NCBI GenBank assembly: GCA_000444245.1
Contig: ATSW01009492.1
Coordinates: 1 to 21,861 of the forward strand
DNA: 21,861 nt
Direction: 5' to 3'
Source of the DNA: Botryllus schlosseri
Taxonomy: Eukaryota > Chordata > Ascidiacea > Stolidobranchia > Styelidae
Shown: positions 18,870 through 21,861 of the stretch, in pieces
Layout of the letters: the number at the start of each line of letters is the position of its first letter
Position numbering within the stretch: position 1 is the stretch's first letter
Translations under genes and position numbers: made by a program
The notes under the pieces: generated by a model
The model's database searches: none
What the model was told of the DNA's origin: nothing
What the model saw: only the letters and a program-made list of their open reading frames with translations

Positions 18870-19831
18870 GGGAGATGTGGTACCGATGGATCAAAAATTG
18901 CAAAATGATCTCTGGCCCTCAAATCTTCAGCCAAGAATAGCAGATCTTTTGCTGTCTCAACACTTCGATACAAGCTCTACCTATCGCGAACATTTACATG
19001 AATATCCGCCTTTTCAAAAAATATTTATGAACGTTTAAAATTTGTTGCTCGAACGTGTCATTGGTCCTTACCCGGTGGGTCCAAAGGCACACGACCATGG
19101 GACCTATGAGACATACGCTCAAAAACTCAAATTTGTTAACTTGTTTTGTTGTGTACTATAAGCTAAGCTACAGCAAGCCAATGAAGAATGTTTCGTCGTG
19201 ACCTTCAAGAATAAAATAGATTATATCAACTCACATGTTGGCATAAAATCATGTTTTGATTTACGCCTAAACCTACGCAATTAATGCCACATACATATTA
19301 CCCGCGAATCGACATTTTGACTTTCAAATACCCCGTAATAGCGATAAAAACACCACAGGTAACTATGATTTACAGCCTATATATATGTAGGCGAGTTTCT
19401 GTTGTTAAGTGATTAGTTGGTCCATCTAACTTGCTTGATTTAGCTATGGTACCATAGGTCCCCCATCCCATAAATATTGCAATTGACTTGAAAATAGTCC
19501 ACTCGAGGATGGTGTTGATTCAAAAAATATGTGCCATTATATACCCTGATACCAGCTCCATACTTCACATCAAAAATTATGGCGGGTTTGATAGTCTGAA
19601 CGGTGATATAGAAAAATGCAAATGTCGATCCAAATTTACTTTACACCCCCTAAAACGTAAATCATTCGTCACAGCCCTCATAACTCACGCAGGTCGAATT
19701 TTTTTGCATGTGAGGAAAGATTCTGTCAGCATGTAATTCTAGACAAATTCAAGAAGAGTAATCATGGAATTATCATGAAGAATTTTTCAAGTATTTTCGG
19801 TCCAAGTGATCCATCGGTACCACATCTCCCC
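18869..19831 (+). mobile_element. Non-autonomous TA-target DNA transposon inserted in the LINE (963 bp)
   Basis: Perfect 25-bp inverted ends lie at 18869-18893 and 19807-19831, beginning 'ggggagatgtggtaccga'. They are flanked by TA on both sides (18867-18868 and 19832-19833), the target duplication of Tc1/mariner and pogo elements. The LINE fragment at 8112-8163 shows the site with no insertion. An 82-codon frame (19488-19736) shows no DDE transposase motif, so the element is non-autonomous. The intact termini suggest it is younger than the LINE copy. Confidence 0.9.
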
Positions 19832-19833
19832 TA

Positions 19834-20023
19834 CAGCACACGCGCGTCATCGAAGAACAACTACCATATGATCAGGACTGAATGCAAGAAAACGCATTGC
19901 TCTATCAAGTAGGCCTATGCCGGACCCCAATTGTGGAACAGCATCTCGCCGGCTATCCGACAGTCGTCGAGCATGTCCGCATTCAAGTCGAAATACAAGC
20001 AATTTCTTCTAAATCAATACTAG
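19834..20023 (+). pseudogene. C-terminal tail of the LINE reverse transcriptase ORF
   Basis: With one TA of the duplicated target, the frame from 18866 continues here. It reads YSTRASSKNNYHMIRTE, then THCSIK, then an in-frame TAG at 19910-19912, then AYAGPQLWNSISPAIRQSSS and MSAFKSKYKQFLLNQY, with the terminal stop at 20021-20023. The YxTR and GPxxWN-x(n)-FKxxxxxxLLxxY pattern is the normal end of CR1/L2/Rex-type polymerase proteins. The internal TAG sits in an apparent 6-base insertion, TAGGCC, relative to the usual SI-x-Y-x-GP spacing. It breaks the product, in addition to the transposon. Confidence 0.85.
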
Positions 20024-20220
20024 CCAGTCTTCAGGATTACCGGACCACGACCTAACATCGACCTCGCCCTCCGCCACATGCCACCTCATTTTGTCGCTTG
20101 CGTCTTATATTCTCTGCGTGAGTTTTCATTCAGTGTGCATGCCTCTTATTTACTTCGCCTAAGCTAAGGTGGGTGTCTGATCTTAATGGCTACTCCAAGT
20201 TGTTTCGACACCTTCCTATC

Positions 20221-20289
20221 TTTTCATTGTATCGCAGTCTTGTGATGCTTTGAAACGATGAAAATATTAATAAACCTGATTGATTGATG
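20221..20289 (+). other. LINE 3'-end stem-loop and TGAT tail
   Basis: 'ttttcattgt' (20221-20230) can pair with 'acgatgaaaa' (20255-20264): ten pairs including one G-U. It is followed by 'ttaataaacc' and three TGAT repeats. In related LINEs a 3' stem-loop before short tandem repeats is recognised by the reverse transcriptase. The same 'tttcattgtatcgca' strand occurs at 10372. Confidence 0.65.
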
Positions 20290-20363
20290 TTGCACGTCCG
20301 GTGGTGTTCAACCACTTATAGTTGCTACTCCATTTCTAATTCGAAAATGTTTTGTGGCCCAGC

Positions 20364-21659
20364 CAGGGCCGTAACAGCACTTCGTCAGCCCCCCCAAAAC
20401 GTTGGTCTTGGGCCCCCCATAGGGTGATAAATTGGACTTCTGGGGGACTGCGCCCCCCATACCCCCTCACCTTATACGTTGTTTACCACTACTTATCATC
20501 TATATTGGGGGGCCGTTTAATGAGTTAGCTTTTCTCGACTAACCGCGCCAAGCGCGAACATTTTTTAGAATTCATGATTGAATCGGTCAATATGATCGAG
20601 AATTGCATATATATTGCTATCAATTTTTATCCTTTCTCTGCTCACGTAATCAGATTTACCGGTAGAGCGGAGGGAGGTGTGTTTGAAAAGTTAGGACCAC
20701 TCAATAATAATTAAATATCTTCGGGCGTATACCTGCTGGCAGGAAAGAAACAGCACTTCGTCAGACCCCGCAAAAAACTAGGGTCTTGGGCTCCCATAGG
20801 GTGATAAACCGATCCTCCCCCATCACGTTGTTCGCTTTTACCGCGAAATTAGTTGTACTATTTAGTGGCGCGAAAATTGTCAATAATTCGTAATAAAATC
20901 GACCAATAAGATCGGGAATTGAATATATATTGCTATCAATTTCTTGTCCTCTCTGCTCGCGTTATCAGATTTACCGGCAGAGCTGAGTGAGGTGTCTTAG
21001 AAACTGTAGGGCCCGTAAATAACAGGCTAATTAAGCATCTTCAGGCGGACGGACCCATTGGCATGACTTCGTTACATGATGTTATTTCGTGACCTCCGCT
21101 ATATCAAAAATATATAGCCTAATAGCATTAATGTACTAAACTAAAAGACGTACACGATTTCAAATTGGTATTCCTTCACTGGCATATAATATTTCCTTGC
21201 GGGATGGCATTTCTCTCGTGAGGTTCAGATTGCTAAAACAGGAACATTCGGCGTCGGTAATTTAGGCGTCTATGGACAATTAAACCTATACGTATCAGCA
21301 TAAGCGCAGTTCTTTTCGGCCAAGGTTTTCTCGCTGCCGATCATTCTGGCACATTTCTTGGAGTCGCATGTTACATGACCTAAAACTATATATCTTGGTG
21401 CGTCGTGGCGCGGTAATGGCCAACGCCAATATGCCCATTTCTATAAATCTTGGGTATTTTTTCTTGGGTGAAGAGAGCCCAATAAACAAGATATTTGACA
21501 ACTTGATATCGCGCCGAGCGCGAAAAATTTTTGAAAAAGCTGCATAAATTTTCAAAAAATACTTTATAAATTATGCTAATTCACAAAATAATTTTGGGCC
21601 CCCTTCGAGCTCGCCCCCCCAAATTGGGGGGTTTGGGGTTCGGCAGTTATACGGTCCTG
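20364..21659 (+). mobile_element. Complete non-autonomous hAT, 'cagggccgtaac' family (1296 bp)
   Basis: The left end 'cagggccgtaac' faces an inverted right end 'cggtcctg' (read inward: caggaccgtataactg). Perfect 8-bp direct repeats 'ggcccagc' flank it at 20356-20363 and 21660-21667. The interior is GC-rich at both ends with C/G runs ('ggggggtttgggg' near the right end). It carries 'cgcgccaagcgcgaa' (20544) and 'cgcgccgagcgcgaaaaat' (21510) and includes a tandem duplication (20375-21060). The largest minus-strand frame (21295-21555) shows no transposase motif. Confidence 0.92.
20375..21060 (+). repeat. Internal tandem duplication of the hAT element, period 376 bp
   Basis: Unit 1 starts at 20375 and unit 2 at 20751, both with 'cagcacttcgtcaga/gcccc'. 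They share 'catagggtgataaa', 'tatatattgctatcaattt', 'cagatttaccgg-agagc' and close with 'atcttc-ggcg'. Unit 2 is shorter, having lost part of the GC-rich segment. The fragment at 8164-8460 corresponds to one unit. Confidence 0.85.
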
Positions 21660-21747
21660 GGCCCAGCTCAGAATTTGATATGTAGATTACAAAATCGCCA
21701 CTGCCCAGACTTACTCACGGCCTGTTTTGGAAGATGATTACGTTCAA

Positions 21748-21861
21748 TAGGGTTATACCATATTTTGGAAATCGGAAAAGAGGACACTTTTTCAGAATTT
21801 TAAGACTTGCAAAACCGGAGAAGAATTCTCAAAAAGCGGTAAATTTTTCCCACTTTGTGAT
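21748..21861 (+). mobile_element. Partial 'tagggttaccat' element at the window edge
   Basis: It starts 'tagggttataccatatt', followed by 'cggaaaagaggacact', closely matching the copy at 3429. It continues beyond the window, so its right end is not visible. Confidence 0.6.

Larger units (their letters stand above)
17650..20289 (+). mobile_element. 5'-truncated CR1/L2/Rex-type LINE, interrupted by a DNA transposon
   Basis: It contains most of a reverse transcriptase, its C-terminal tail, a 3' untranslated region with a stem-loop and terminal TGAT repeats (20277-20288). The apurinic endonuclease domain and ORF1 are absent. A 963-bp TA-target element (18869-19831) splits the C-terminal coding region, and the frame resumes exactly beyond it. 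The end in short TGAT repeats rather than poly(A) fits CR1/L2/Rex clades. A fragment of a second copy is at 8112-8163. Confidence 0.9.

Overview
The window looks like repeat-rich, AT-rich nuclear DNA from an invertebrate animal. It has a spliced extracellular-domain gene with symmetric phase-1 exons and a 67-base intron, and no bacterial-style gene packing. Most of the rest is cut-and-paste transposon debris. Six-cysteine sushi (CCP) modules, very short introns and heavy hAT content would suit a tunicate or similar marine invertebrate, but nothing seen proves the lineage. Two single-base assembly ambiguities (N) lie at 9941 and 16848.

Left part (1-4300): a four-unit tandem repeat of about 194 bp (497-1250), a short C-rich tract, a possible last exon of an unknown plus-strand gene (2053-2233), and two consecutive minus-strand exons (2764-2991, then 2484-2696). 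Each of the two exons encodes one selectin-type six-cysteine CCP module. They are the clearest host coding sequence here and are only part of a larger gene.

Middle (4300-17300): mainly non-autonomous hAT-superfamily transposons. They are a SPIN-like 289-bp element with perfect 8-bp target duplications (4317-4605); a 'tatggctct' hAT with an A-rich, poly(A)-ended retrocopy inside (5108-6712); a reverse-oriented hAT fragment (7380-7705); a LINE fragment abutting a hAT fragment (8112-8460); a 'ggccaacc' hAT (9299-10155); a 'gatgagc' hAT with subterminal repeats (10754-12662); and a nest (13813-15646). In the nest, a Tol2-like element sits inside another hAT, and a 31-bp perfect palindrome with its own 8-bp direct repeats sits inside the Tol2-like element. 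Copies of a 'tagggttaccat' terminal-repeat family occur at 3429, 16875-17269, 17273 and 21748.

Right part (17300-21861): a 5'-truncated LINE of CR1/L2/Rex type carrying most of a reverse transcriptase, split by a 963-bp TA-target element with perfect 25-bp inverted ends. The LINE reading frame resumes on the far side and ends in a 3' stem-loop and TGAT repeats. After it comes a complete 1296-bp non-autonomous hAT with perfect 8-bp target duplications and an internal tandem duplication.

I found no complete host gene, tRNA, rRNA, CRISPR array or recognisable conserved multi-gene system. What stands out is the transposon archaeology. In two cases the window itself contains the unoccupied version of an interrupted site, so insertion order and target sites can be read directly.
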